63,545 bases of DNA from assembly GCA_001567255.1 (NCBI GenBank), contig LNBW01000011.1, forward strand, positions 1 through 63,545. Reading direction: 5' to 3'. Positions 56,310 to 63,545 of the stretch are shown here, one piece after another (the stretch's first letter is position 1; each line of letters starts with the position of its first letter). The notes under the pieces were generated by a model. The model saw only the letters and a list, made by a program, of their open reading frames with translations, searched no databases and was not told the origin of the DNA. Both the position numbers and the translations under genes were made by a program. This DNA is from Bacteroidetes bacterium OLB9 (lineage in GTDB: Bacteria > Bacteroidota > Bacteroidia > Chitinophagales > Saprospiraceae).

Positions 56310-57569
56310 TCAGATACTAATATTATCCAGGGCTTGACTCATGTCGTAAATAATGTCTTCGTAATGCTCTACACCTACAGAAAGTCGGATCATCTTAGGT
56401 GTAATTCCGAGCAATGCTTTGAGTTCTTCATCTACATCGACGTGTGTCATAGATGCCGGATGCTGAGCAAGGCTTTCAGTGCTACCTAAACTCACTGCTA
56501 ATTTGATCAGTTTAAGTCCATTGAGAAATAAAAATGCTTCCTTTTCACCTCCTTTAATGTCAAAGGATATCATGGCGCCATTGGATAGACATTGCTTATT
56601 TCTGATGTGGAATTGCTCACCATCATTTTCAGTGATATTACCGAGATAGTATACTTTCTCAACCTTAGGATGGGCACTTAGAAAAGCAGCGACTTTTTCG
56701 GCATTAGCTGCCTGAGTGTCCATTCTGATTTTAAGTGTTTCTAAACTTCTTAGTAATAACCATGCAGTATTAGGACTGGCCATATTGCCTAGAAATGTCC
56801 GGAGTGCTTTCACTCTTGCCATAAGTTTATTAGAGCCAAGGCAAGCGCCAGCTATCACATCACTATGCCCGCCGATATATTTGGTTGCAGAATACAAGAC
56901 CAGATCTGCTCCATGCTCCAGTGGATGTTGCCAGAGAGGTCCCATATAGGTATTGTCAACGGCAAGAGGTATCTCGCTATTGTTTTTATTAGCAAAGTAT
57001 GAAGCAATTTCCTTACTCAGGCTGATGTCTATGAGATCATTGGTTGGATTGGCAGGTGTTTCAATATATACCAGTGCCAGTTTATCAGCAAGACCGGTCG
57101 CCTCTACGATTTGAATAATTTCATCTTTGGACTGTCCGGCTCTGAATTCTGCAAGTTGAATTCCAAATTTAGGAAGCACGTGGCGGATAAAGTGATCGGT
57201 CCCACCATACACTGGATTGCTAAATAACAAAAGATCGCCGGGCTTTAAAAATTCAAATAAAACAGTGGTGATTGCCGACATTCCACTTTCAAATACGGCA
57301 CAGTCTTCTGCCTTGTCCCACAGTGCTAGTCTGTCTTCTAGAATTTCAAAATTAGGGTTGTTGATACGACTGTAAATCAATCCTAGTTCTTCGCCTTCGT
57401 GCAAGTTTCTATGGCCGTAAGCGACCTCAAAGAAAGCTTTTCCTTCTTCAGCATTTTTAAATACAAAAGTGGAGGTCTGGAATATAGGACATTTTACGGC
57501 CCCTTCTGACAGTTCGGGCTTGTAGCCATAAGACATCATCAGACTTTCGGGTTTCATTTGTTTAGACAT
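56310..57569 (-). CDS. Cystathionine gamma-synthase/methionine gamma-lyase family enzyme
   Basis: A 419-residue PLP enzyme of the Cys/Met metabolism family. The PLP-binding lysine is in LYSATKYIGGHSDVIAG and the phosphate region in FESGMSAITTVLFEF; the terminal RLSVGVEHYEDIIYDM is standard. It carries an insert after the N-terminal region (AYGHRNLHEGEELGL) seen in gamma-synthase-like members. Whether it makes cystathionine or cleaves methionine cannot be read from sequence alone. Confidence 0.88.
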   Translation of the reverse strand: MSKQMKPESLMMSYGYKPELSEGAVKCPIFQTSTFVFKNAEEGKAFFEVAYGHRNLHEGEELGLIYSRINNPNFEILEDRLALWDKAEDCAVFESGMSAITTVLFEFLKPGDLLLFSNPVYGGTDHFIRHVLPKFGIQLAEFRAGQSKDEIIQIVEATGLADKLALVYIETPANPTNDLIDISLSKEIASYFANKNNSEIPLAVDNTYMGPLWQHPLEHGADLVLYSATKYIGGHSDVIAGACLGSNKLMARVKALRTFLGNMASPNTAWLLLRSLETLKIRMDTQAANAEKVAAFLSAHPKVEKVYYLGNITENDGEQFHIRNKQCLSNGAMISFDIKGGEKEAFLFLNGLKLIKLAVSLGSTESLAQHPASMTHVDVDEELKALLGITPKMIRLSVGVEHYEDIIYDMSQALDNISI

Positions 57570-57880
57570 GACAGTTGCTAGTTTATAAAGTGGTGTTTAA
57601 TAGTGATTTTTGTTTTTGATGACGGCATAAAATTCAATTCTGACAGAGCCACCATAATTCACACAAAATTAAATAATTATTTGTCAATTGTATTTATCAC
57701 ATGATTATTTTAGGTATGATAGCGTAAATAGTATGAGTTGATCGTTCGAAGAAAATCTGGGAATTAGATTTTTGAGATCACTTGAATAGGGCTTGTCTTC
57801 TATAAGAAATAAGTATAGTTAAATTTTGTGGCAATAAAAAAAGCCGGTCGTGCCGGCTTTTTACTATTATTCTTTAAAAA
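57570..57880. other. Gene-free spacer
   Basis: A 311-base AT-rich spacer containing only the frr terminator hairpin. No coding frame, promoter or RNA gene was recognised. Confidence 0.6.
57836..57863. terminator. Terminator of frr
   Basis: AAAAAGCCGG and CCGGCTTTTT form a perfect ten-pair stem over a five-base loop. It is symmetrical, so it works in both directions, and ends frr transcription on the minus strand. Confidence 0.88.
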
Positions 57881-58444
57881 TTAAATGGTCATGATATCTT
57901 TCTCTTTTGATTCTATCATTTTATCAATTTTTATCATATAAGATTCAATCAATTTCTGAACTTCCTCTTCCTTCCTTTTTCCTGCATCTTCAGGAAATCC
58001 TTCCTTTACTTTCTTTTTTAAGAAATCCATGATTTTATTCCTAGCAGACCTAATGCTTACGCGCGATTCTTCAGCTGATTGTTTTGCTTGCTTGACCATG
58101 GCCACTCTCCTTTCCTCACTCATAGGCGGGATGATAAGTCTCACTGTTTCTCCGTCATTCATGGGTGTGATCCCTAGATTGGCTTCAAAAATGGCTTTTT
58201 CAATACTTGCAAGCATCTTTTTTTCCCATGGCTGAATGGAAATAGTCCTAGCATCAGGCGTGCTGATATTGGCAACCTGATGAAGTGGCGTCATGGTGCC
58301 GTAGTAATCCAGCAAAATACCACTTAGCATATTAGGGGAAGCTTTACCAGCACGAATTTTATTGAGCTCGAATATTAGATGTTCAATAGATTTGTCAAAA
58401 CTTTCCTTGACGTGTTCTATCTGGCTGTTAATTTCTTCAATCAT
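57881..58444 (-). CDS. frr: Ribosome recycling factor
   Basis: A 187-residue protein that, with EF-G, splits post-termination ribosomes. The family signature is LNKIRAGKASPNMLSGILLDYYG, with MPPMSEERR-like IIPPMSEERRVAMVKQAKQSAEESRVSIR, and GFPEDAGKRKEEEVQKL at the C-terminus. It has its own promoter box and is not next to pyrH, its common partner. Confidence 0.97.
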   Translation of the reverse strand: MIEEINSQIEHVKESFDKSIEHLIFELNKIRAGKASPNMLSGILLDYYGTMTPLHQVANISTPDARTISIQPWEKKMLASIEKAIFEANLGITPMNDGETVRLIIPPMSEERRVAMVKQAKQSAEESRVSIRSARNKIMDFLKKKVKEGFPEDAGKRKEEEVQKLIESYMIKIDKMIESKEKDIMTI

Positions 58445-58474
58445 AAAACTATTGATACTTTATATTATCAATCA

Positions 58475-58482
58475 CAAATATA
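58475..58482 (-). promoter_or_regulatory. -7 promoter box for frr
   Basis: TATATTTG on the minus strand, an exact TAnnTTTG match 30 bases before the frr start. Confidence 0.5.
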
Positions 58483-58496
58483 ATAAAAATTGCGAA

Positions 58497-59196
58497 TTAA
58501 TCATTACTGCTGCTCATAAATCTGAGCAAAAAGTATAAAAACATTACCAGTGCACCTAATGCTGCTGAAACATAAGTCATAGCTGCCCACCATAAGGCAT
58601 CCTTTGCACCGTCATGTTCTTGACCCTGCATATAGCCGGATTCATCCAACCAGGCAAGTGCCCTATTAGATGCATCAAACTCTACTGGGAGTGTCACTAA
58701 ACTAAAGAGCGCTGTTACACCAAAAGTGGCTACTAAGATAAGCATAAATGTATGCCCACCAAAGCCACTACCTAATCCAAAAATCAATCCCATAAACAGA
58801 AACTGTTGTACACTAGAACTAAACTGAATTACAGGTACCAGTTTAGATCGGAGTTGCAACATACTATATGCTTGAGCATGTTGTACAGCGTGCCCTACCT
58901 CGTGTGCACTGACTGCTGCTGAAGCTATCGACCTGCCACTATATACTTCAGGGGAGAGATTTACGGTTTTATTGGCAGGATTATAGTGATCGGATAAATA
59001 ACCCTGTCCTTGCACGACCTGAACATCGTGGATACCATAATATCTCAGCATGTCTTCTGCGATTTCTTTTCCACTCTTGTGATTACTTACAGGTATGCGT
59101 GCATAATGTGCAAACTTAGACTTTAATCTACTGCCGATGAGCATACCTATTACAGTAAAAAACGCCTAAGATGATAAAATAAGTCATGTCAACCAT
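58497..59196 (-). CDS. YugP-like neutral zinc metallopeptidase, frameshifted near its N-terminus
   Basis: A membrane metallopeptidase of the DUF2268/YugP family with the zinc motif AHEVGHAVQHA and several C-terminal helices. The open frame starts at 59144 (MLIGSRLKSKF) and lacks the first helix. An upstream ATG at 59196 begins MVDMTYFIILGVF, and removing one base from the A6 run at 59157-59162 (T6 in the coding strand) gives VFTVIGMLIGSRLK and joins the frames. The restored length is about 232 residues, the usual size. The domain itself is intact. Confidence 0.9.
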
Positions 59197-59330
59197 GGCT
59201 GTCAATTATTTTTTATTGTTAAAAATTTGGTATTATAACTCTTTGGACTTTAAAAAAGTTTCAATTCACTATTCATTAATTTTTTCTTAGCAAATGAGGT
59301 GGATACATTCAATAATCACACTACCAAAGA

Positions 59331-60611
59331 CTAATTGATGAAGTCAAAACCAGTGTAAGGCACTAAAGCTTTAGGAATTTTAATGCCACTTGGCGTCTGG
59401 TGATTTTCGAGCAATGTGGCAACTATCCGAGCTAGAGCCAGTGCACTTCCATTAAGGGTATGTGCAAGTCGGGTCTTGCCATCTTCATCCTTAAATCTAA
59501 GGTGCATCCGATTCGCCTGGAAAGTCTCAAAATTAGAAACAGAACTGACCTCAAGCCATCTTTCTTGTGCAGCGGACCACGTTTCAAAGTCAAAAGTCAG
59601 TGCTGAATTGAAGCCGGTATCGCCACCACATAACCTTAATATGCGATATGGAAGCTCTAGTTTTTCTAGCAGGCCTTCTACGTGTTTTAACATTTCCATC
59701 AACACATCATAGGAGTGATCTGGAAGGTCCATCCATACGATTTCTACTTTGTCAAACTGATGCAATCGGTTGAGGCCTTTTACATCTGAACCATAAGATC
59801 CGGCCTCACGTCTGAAACATGGTGTATAACCTGTCAGTTTAATAGGGAAATCAGATTTTTGAAGTATCACATCGCGGTACAGATTGGTCACTGGCACTTC
59901 TGCGGTAGGAATCAGATAAAAATCATCTTTTTCTACATAGTACATCTGACCTTCTTTGTCTGGCAGCTGGCCTGTGGCTCTTGCAGAGTCCTTATTGACC
60001 ATTAACGGTGGTTGTATTTCATTAAATCCGGCCTTACTTGCTTCATCCAGAAAGAAATTTATCAATGCGCGTTGTAGTCTCGCCCCCTTACCTTTATACA
60101 CTGGAAATCCCGAGCCGGTAAGTTTTACCCCATCTTTAAAACTGATGATATTATATTTTTCAGCAAGTTCCCAATGAGGCAGTGCGCCGTCCATTAATTG
60201 AGGAAAAGGCTGCCCCCAGTTTTTATATACTTCGTTGTCTTCAGCACCTTTTCCGGCAGGCACAGATGAATGTGGTACATTAGGAATTTGTAGTAGCATG
60301 TCATCCAGTGATTCCTTAATACTTCTCAGCTTGTTTTCGTACTCTTTAATATCATCTTTGAGCTCTGTCACTTTACCTTTAAGTGTATCGGCTTCTTGCG
60401 TTTTACCAGATTTGAAGAGCTGTCCGATTTCACTTGCCATTTTATTGGATTGAGAGAGCAGATTATCTAAAGTAGTCTGAGTAGATTTTCTGAGATCATC
60501 AGTGGTCACGATAGTGTCAAGCAATTCTAACAATGTAGTATCAACATTTCTTTTCTTCAACCCTTCTACAACCCTGTCTTTGTGCTCTCTGATTGTGCTG
60601 ATTTCTAACAT
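59331..60611 (-). CDS. serS: Seryl-tRNA synthetase
   Basis: A 426-residue class II aminoacyl-tRNA synthetase. The N-terminal coiled-coil arm (LDNLLSQSNKMASEIGQLF onwards) binds tRNA-Ser; motif 2 is CFRREAGSYGSDVKGLNRLH and motif 3 is NGSALALARIVATLLENHQ. Length and organisation are canonical. It is divergent to rho. Confidence 0.97.
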   Translation of the reverse strand: MLEISTIREHKDRVVEGLKKRNVDTTLLELLDTIVTTDDLRKSTQTTLDNLLSQSNKMASEIGQLFKSGKTQEADTLKGKVTELKDDIKEYENKLRSIKESLDDMLLQIPNVPHSSVPAGKGAEDNEVYKNWGQPFPQLMDGALPHWELAEKYNIISFKDGVKLTGSGFPVYKGKGARLQRALINFFLDEASKAGFNEIQPPLMVNKDSARATGQLPDKEGQMYYVEKDDFYLIPTAEVPVTNLYRDVILQKSDFPIKLTGYTPCFRREAGSYGSDVKGLNRLHQFDKVEIVWMDLPDHSYDVLMEMLKHVEGLLEKLELPYRILRLCGGDTGFNSALTFDFETWSAAQERWLEVSSVSNFETFQANRMHLRFKDEDGKTRLAHTLNGSALALARIVATLLENHQTPSGIKIPKALVPYTGFDFIN

Positions 60612-60669
60612 TTCAATGTATTATTTATATAAGATTCTTAAATATTTATTGATTTCCATAAAATTTTTG

Positions 60670-60677
60670 CAAAGATA
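60670..60677 (-). promoter_or_regulatory. -7 promoter box for serS
   Basis: TATCTTTG on the minus strand, an exact TAnnTTTG match 58 bases before the serS start. Confidence 0.55.
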
Positions 60678-60680
60678 GTA

Positions 60681-60709
60681 TTTTGTATTTCAAAAAATAT
60701 ATAATTTTG
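60681..60709 (+). promoter_or_regulatory. Promoter for rho
   Basis: TTTTG (60681-60685), a 16-base spacer and TAATTTTG (60702-60709). The resulting leader of about 150 bases carries a small stem (AGCC and GGCT near 60735) followed by a T-rich stretch, a possible attenuator. Confidence 0.5.
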
Positions 60710-60862
60710 CACTTTCAAAAATTATACACATAAAGCCATCCGGCTGGTTTAATTTTCTTTTATAATTTCTCTTATATAGTTTTTGGGATAGCCCAAAGCT
60801 TTATTTTACTCATAAGAAACTTTACTTTTCTGATTTACAGATTATAGAATATTCATTTTTGT

Positions 60863-62602
60863 ATGTACGATATATTACAACTCAACGACATGCTTGTGCC
60901 TCAGTTGAAGGATCTCGCTGAAAAGCTAGGTCTGGATGGCTTCAAAAAATTAAGCAAGCAAGAACTTATTTATAAAATTCTAGACCAGCAGGCAATCAAA
61001 GTTAAAAAAGAATCCACCAGTCTAGTAGAGGCGAGTGGAGAGGCTACCAAACCAAGGTCAAAAAATCGGATGAATGTCAGTGCTATTTTAGTTAAAGAAG
61101 ATGCGGAAATCATGGTTGATGATCTGCCGACAGCGGAGACATCAGCTACTGAGCAAAAAATAGAAGCACCTGCAGCACCTACAAAGAGAGGCCGAAAGCG
61201 AATCACTAAAGAGCCTGCAAAAGTAGAAAATGCACCTAAAGAGACCACCACAGATACAGACCAATCCGAGCAGGTTTCTACTGAATTGAAATCTACACCT
61301 GAACAGACTACGACTCCACGAAAAGATAATAATAAAAACGATTATAATAGAAGCCATAGGCCAGAATCTGGACAAAGACAAAGGCCAAATTCAGATAATG
61401 CAAGGCCGAATGTATCTGCTGAGCGGCCTGTACAACAGCAACAAGAGGTCAAGCCTCAAGAACCTAAATTTATACCGGATTTAGATGGTGTCATTGATAG
61501 TGAAGGTATTCTTGAACTCATGCCGGAGGGATATGGTTTTTTGAGATCTTCAGATTATAACTATCTTTCGTCACCTGACGATATTTATGTATCCCCATCA
61601 CAGATTAAACTTTTTGGACTAAAAACAGGCGATACAGTCTTAGGCTCTATCCGGCCACCAAAAGAAGGAGAAAAGTATTTTGCACTATTGAAAGTACACT
61701 CTATTAATGGACGTGATCCAATGAAACTAAAAGAAAGAGTGCCTTTTGATTACCTGACACCGCTTTTTCCCAATGAAAAATTTAAGTTGACAACACATCC
61801 GGCTGGTAAGGATTATGGAAACAGGATGATTGATTTGTTTACACCAATAGGCAAAGGTCAGAGAGGACTCATTGTAGCACAACCTAAAACAGGGAAAACC
61901 TTTTTATTAAAGGACGTTGCCAATGCGATTGCAACTAATCATCCTGAGTGTTACCTTATTGTGTTATTGATTGATGAGCGACCTGAAGAAGTGACGGATA
62001 TGCGTCGTAGTGTGCATGCCGAAGTGATAGCTAGTACTTTTGATGAGCCGGCAGAAAACCACGTTCGTGTTGCAGGTATTGTGCTTGAAAAAGCTAAGCG
62101 ACTGGTAGAAAGTGGGCACGATGTAGTCGTGCTATTAGATTCGATCACTCGTCTGGCACGTGCGTATAACACGGTAGCACCGACCAGTGGTAGGGTATTG
62201 TCTGGTGGTGTCGAAGCTAATGCTCTGCATAAACCCAAGAAATTCTTTGGTGCAGCTCGAAATATTGAAGACGGCGGATCGCTAACCATACTAGCCACAG
62301 CCTTGATTGATACAGGCTCGAAGATGGATGAAGTAATATTTGAAGAATTTAAAGGGACAGGCAATATGGAATTGCAACTCGACCGTTCGTTGGCCAATAA
62401 GCGTATGTATCCTGCCATAGATATTACAAAATCTAGTACGAGAAGAGAAGAGTTATTGCTGCCGGAGAGCATCCTGCCTAAACTTTTCATTCTGCGTAAT
62501 CATCTAGCCGATATGAAACCGGATGAAGCGATGGAGTTTATTAAGAAGCACATGATCGGCACGATGAATAATGACGAGTTTATCCTGTCTATGAATGGAT
62601 AG
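60863..62602 (+). CDS. rho: Transcription termination factor Rho with a long N-terminal insert
   Basis: A 579-residue hexameric RNA helicase, about 160 residues longer than E. coli Rho. The N-terminal SAP-like domain ([18 protein letters not shown]) is followed by a low-complexity insert (about residues 45-200) rich in Thr, Lys, Glu, Arg and Gln. Then come the RNA-binding domain ([20 protein letters not shown]), Walker A ([13 protein letters not shown]), Walker B ([16 protein letters not shown]) and the C-terminal QRYPAID-like KRMYPAID. Such inserts in Rho are common in Bacteroidota. Confidence 0.96.
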   Translation: MYDILQLNDMLVPQLKDLAEKLGLDGFKKLSKQELIYKILDQQAIKVKKESTSLVEASGEATKPRSKNRMNVSAILVKEDAEIMVDDLPTAETSATEQKIEAPAAPTKRGRKRITKEPAKVENAPKETTTDTDQSEQVSTELKSTPEQTTTPRKDNNKNDYNRSHRPESGQRQRPNSDNARPNVSAERPVQQQQEVKPQEPKFIPDLDGVIDSEGILELMPEGYGFLRSSDYNYLSSPDDIYVSPSQIKLFGLKTGDTVLGSIRPPKEGEKYFALLKVHSINGRDPMKLKERVPFDYLTPLFPNEKFKLTTHPAGKDYGNRMIDLFTPIGKGQRGLIVAQPKTGKTFLLKDVANAIATNHPECYLIVLLIDERPEEVTDMRRSVHAEVIASTFDEPAENHVRVAGIVLEKAKRLVESGHDVVVLLDSITRLARAYNTVAPTSGRVLSGGVEANALHKPKKFFGAARNIEDGGSLTILATALIDTGSKMDEVIFEEFKGTGNMELQLDRSLANKRMYPAIDITKSSTRREELLLPESILPKLFILRNHLADMKPDEAMEFIKKHMIGTMNNDEFILSMNG

Positions 62603-62634
62603 GTATTTTAGTGGAATAAGGATTTTTGATTATT

Positions 62635-62666
62635 TTTTGTAATTAATACATATTTGTTTACTTTTG
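62635..62666 (+). promoter_or_regulatory. Promoter for rpmH
   Basis: TTTTG (62635-62639), a 19-base spacer and TACTTTTG (62659-62666) match the consensus exactly. Confidence 0.75.
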
Positions 62667-62743
62667 CGGCTCTTTTGAAATTTTCCGGTGTGGGAAGGCA
62701 TTAAAAGTGAACATTTTTAAAATATTTTTATAAGCAATACACC

Positions 62744-62899
62744 ATGAAACGTACTTTTCAACCATCCAAGAGAAAAAGAGTCAATAAGCACGGATTCAGA
62801 TCTCGAATGGCAACTAAAAACGGACGACGAGTTCTTGCTAAGAGAAGAGCTAGGGGCAGATATAAATTGACGGTTTCTGACGAGAAGGGACCTAAATAG
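62744..62899 (+). CDS. rpmH: 50S ribosomal protein L34
   Basis: A 51-residue, highly basic ribosomal protein. It opens [20 protein letters not shown] and continues [19 protein letters not shown], the bL34 signature. It is followed by a terminator hairpin and then rnpA, the conserved gene order. Confidence 0.97.
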   Translation: MKRTFQPSKRKRVNKHGFRSRMATKNGRRVLAKRRARGRYKLTVSDEKGPK

Positions 62900-62918
62900 T
62901 CTTATTATTTAAGCTGGT

Positions 62919-62963
62919 AAAAATTCTGAATATCAAGTGCAGACTGATGTTCAGAATTTTTTA
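62919..62963 (+). terminator. Terminator after rpmH
   Basis: AAAAATTCTGAA pairs perfectly with TTCAGAATTTTT around an 18-19 base loop, followed by T-rich sequence. It separates rpmH from rnpA or allows partial read-through. Confidence 0.75.
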
Positions 62964-63095
62964 TTTAGGAGAATCCCTAATTTTTTCTAGCAAGTTTAGA
63001 GATATGGATGGTTTATTATATGAAGTCGCCAATGTGATTTCTATATGTGAATTTAAAAAGATAACTTGTCTTTATTAACTTAAATTGATAAGATA

Positions 63096-63440
63096 TTGTA
63101 TCATAATCTAAAAGGTAAAAAAAGGATATCAGAAGTTTTTGATAGTGGTAAAACCAAGTTTATTTACCCTGTAAAAATGATTTTTCTTAAAAGGAATGAA
63201 ATAGAAGGGCAGAGCAGTATAAGCATTGGTGTCGGAGTAAGTAAAAAAAATCTACCGAAAGCGGTAGATAGAAATAAAGTTAAGCGTAGAATCAGAGAGG
63301 CTGTGAGAAAAGTACTGAAGGACTCTGAAAGTGTTTCAGCTATGGAATATGATGTTTTTTTTATTTATGTGAGTAAAGAATTACTGGCATTTAAGACTAT
63401 TGAAAATGTAATTAAGAGATTGACAAAGGCTTTGAAATAG
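63096..63440 (+). CDS. rnpA: Ribonuclease P protein component
   Basis: A basic 114-residue protein that assists the RNase P RNA in maturing tRNA 5' ends. The RNR motif region is KAVDRNKVKRRIREAVRK, with SIGVGVSKKNLPKAV before it. No ATG is available near the expected start, and a TTG at 63096 is the best candidate. The yidD and yidC genes that often follow lie beyond the window. Confidence 0.93.
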   Translation: MYHNLKGKKRISEVFDSGKTKFIYPVKMIFLKRNEIEGQSSISIGVGVSKKNLPKAVDRNKVKRRIREAVRKVLKDSESVSAMEYDVFFIYVSKELLAFKTIENVIKRLTKALK

Positions 63441-63545
63441 TGAACTGAACAATGAAGGGAAGTTAAATGCTTAAAGTTTTTCGTATAAATTTTTATATTA
63501 CAAAATAGAAATACATATAAAAAAATAATATATTAAAAAATAGAA

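Noticed and set aside
1..63545. tRNA, rRNA, CRISPR or prophage content
   Set aside because: No cloverleaf-like sequence, regular spaced repeats, integrase or phage structural genes were seen by reading; a tRNA scan could still find a missed one.

Overview
The window reads as chromosomal DNA of a free-living Bacteroidota, probably of the Saprospirales/Chitinophagales type; the phylum is secure, the order is a guess. The evidence is a GldB gliding lipoprotein, a PorP/SprF protein, several type IX secretion (T9SS) C-terminal sorting domains, a GSCFA protein, a FtsH/RsfS/BirA cluster, and many upstream boxes fitting the Bacteroidota promoter TTG-N17-22-TAnnTTTG. No tRNA, rRNA, CRISPR array, prophage or intact insertion sequence was seen.

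Layout. 0-3.4 kb: a minus-strand group (lamin-tail T9SS cargo, a nuclease/phosphatase-fold membrane protein, an ElaA-type acetyltransferase). 3.6-8 kb: asd, a long coiled-coil protein, radA. 8.1-10.5 kb: a minus-strand operon (M28 peptidase, hpt, paaI-like thioesterase). 10.9-20.7 kb: hupE-like, birA, rsfS-ftsH, the comM/yifB ATPase, penicillin-binding protein 1A, and a TetR regulator with nadK. 20.7-22.1 kb: tatA and gldB. 22.3-25 kb: an accessory segment with a repeat element and a two-gene type II restriction-modification system between two diverged direct repeats. 25-28.5 kb: GSCFA protein and an uncharacterised two-gene cassette with a trypsin-fold pseudoprotease. 28.6-31.4 kb: PorP/SprF, bactofilin, two ATP-synthase accessory proteins and a biotin carrier protein. 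31.4-36.3 kb: a TetR-controlled MacAB/TolC-like export operon with a perfect palindromic operator. 37-45.5 kb: an envelope HhH protein and OmpA protein, fbp, a secreted esterase, holB, queD, two T9SS sorting-domain proteins and galM. 45.6-47.6 kb: a secreted MORN-caspase fusion and an SMR transporter. 48.3-49.5 kb: rpsF-rpsR-rplI. 49.6-63.4 kb: a spermidine-synthase-like protein with a class III aminotransferase, a 1165-residue envelope protein, an ECF sigma factor with a cysteine-less anti-sigma candidate, a PLP sulfur-amino-acid enzyme, frr, a zinc metallopeptidase, serS, rho, rpmH and rnpA.

Two patterns cut across the annotation. First, seven otherwise convincing genes (lamin-tail cargo, coiled-coil protein, radA, hpt, PBP1A, a small membrane protein, the zinc metallopeptidase) are each broken by exactly one surplus base in an A or T run of 5-8; removing that base restores the family-typical protein in every case. 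This is either a biased sequencing/assembly error or real slippage-prone sequence. Second, a ~176-bp intergenic element with imperfect terminal inverted repeats occurs three times (7.9, 22.3 and 47.9 kb) and looks like a miniature mobile element or a repeated structured RNA.
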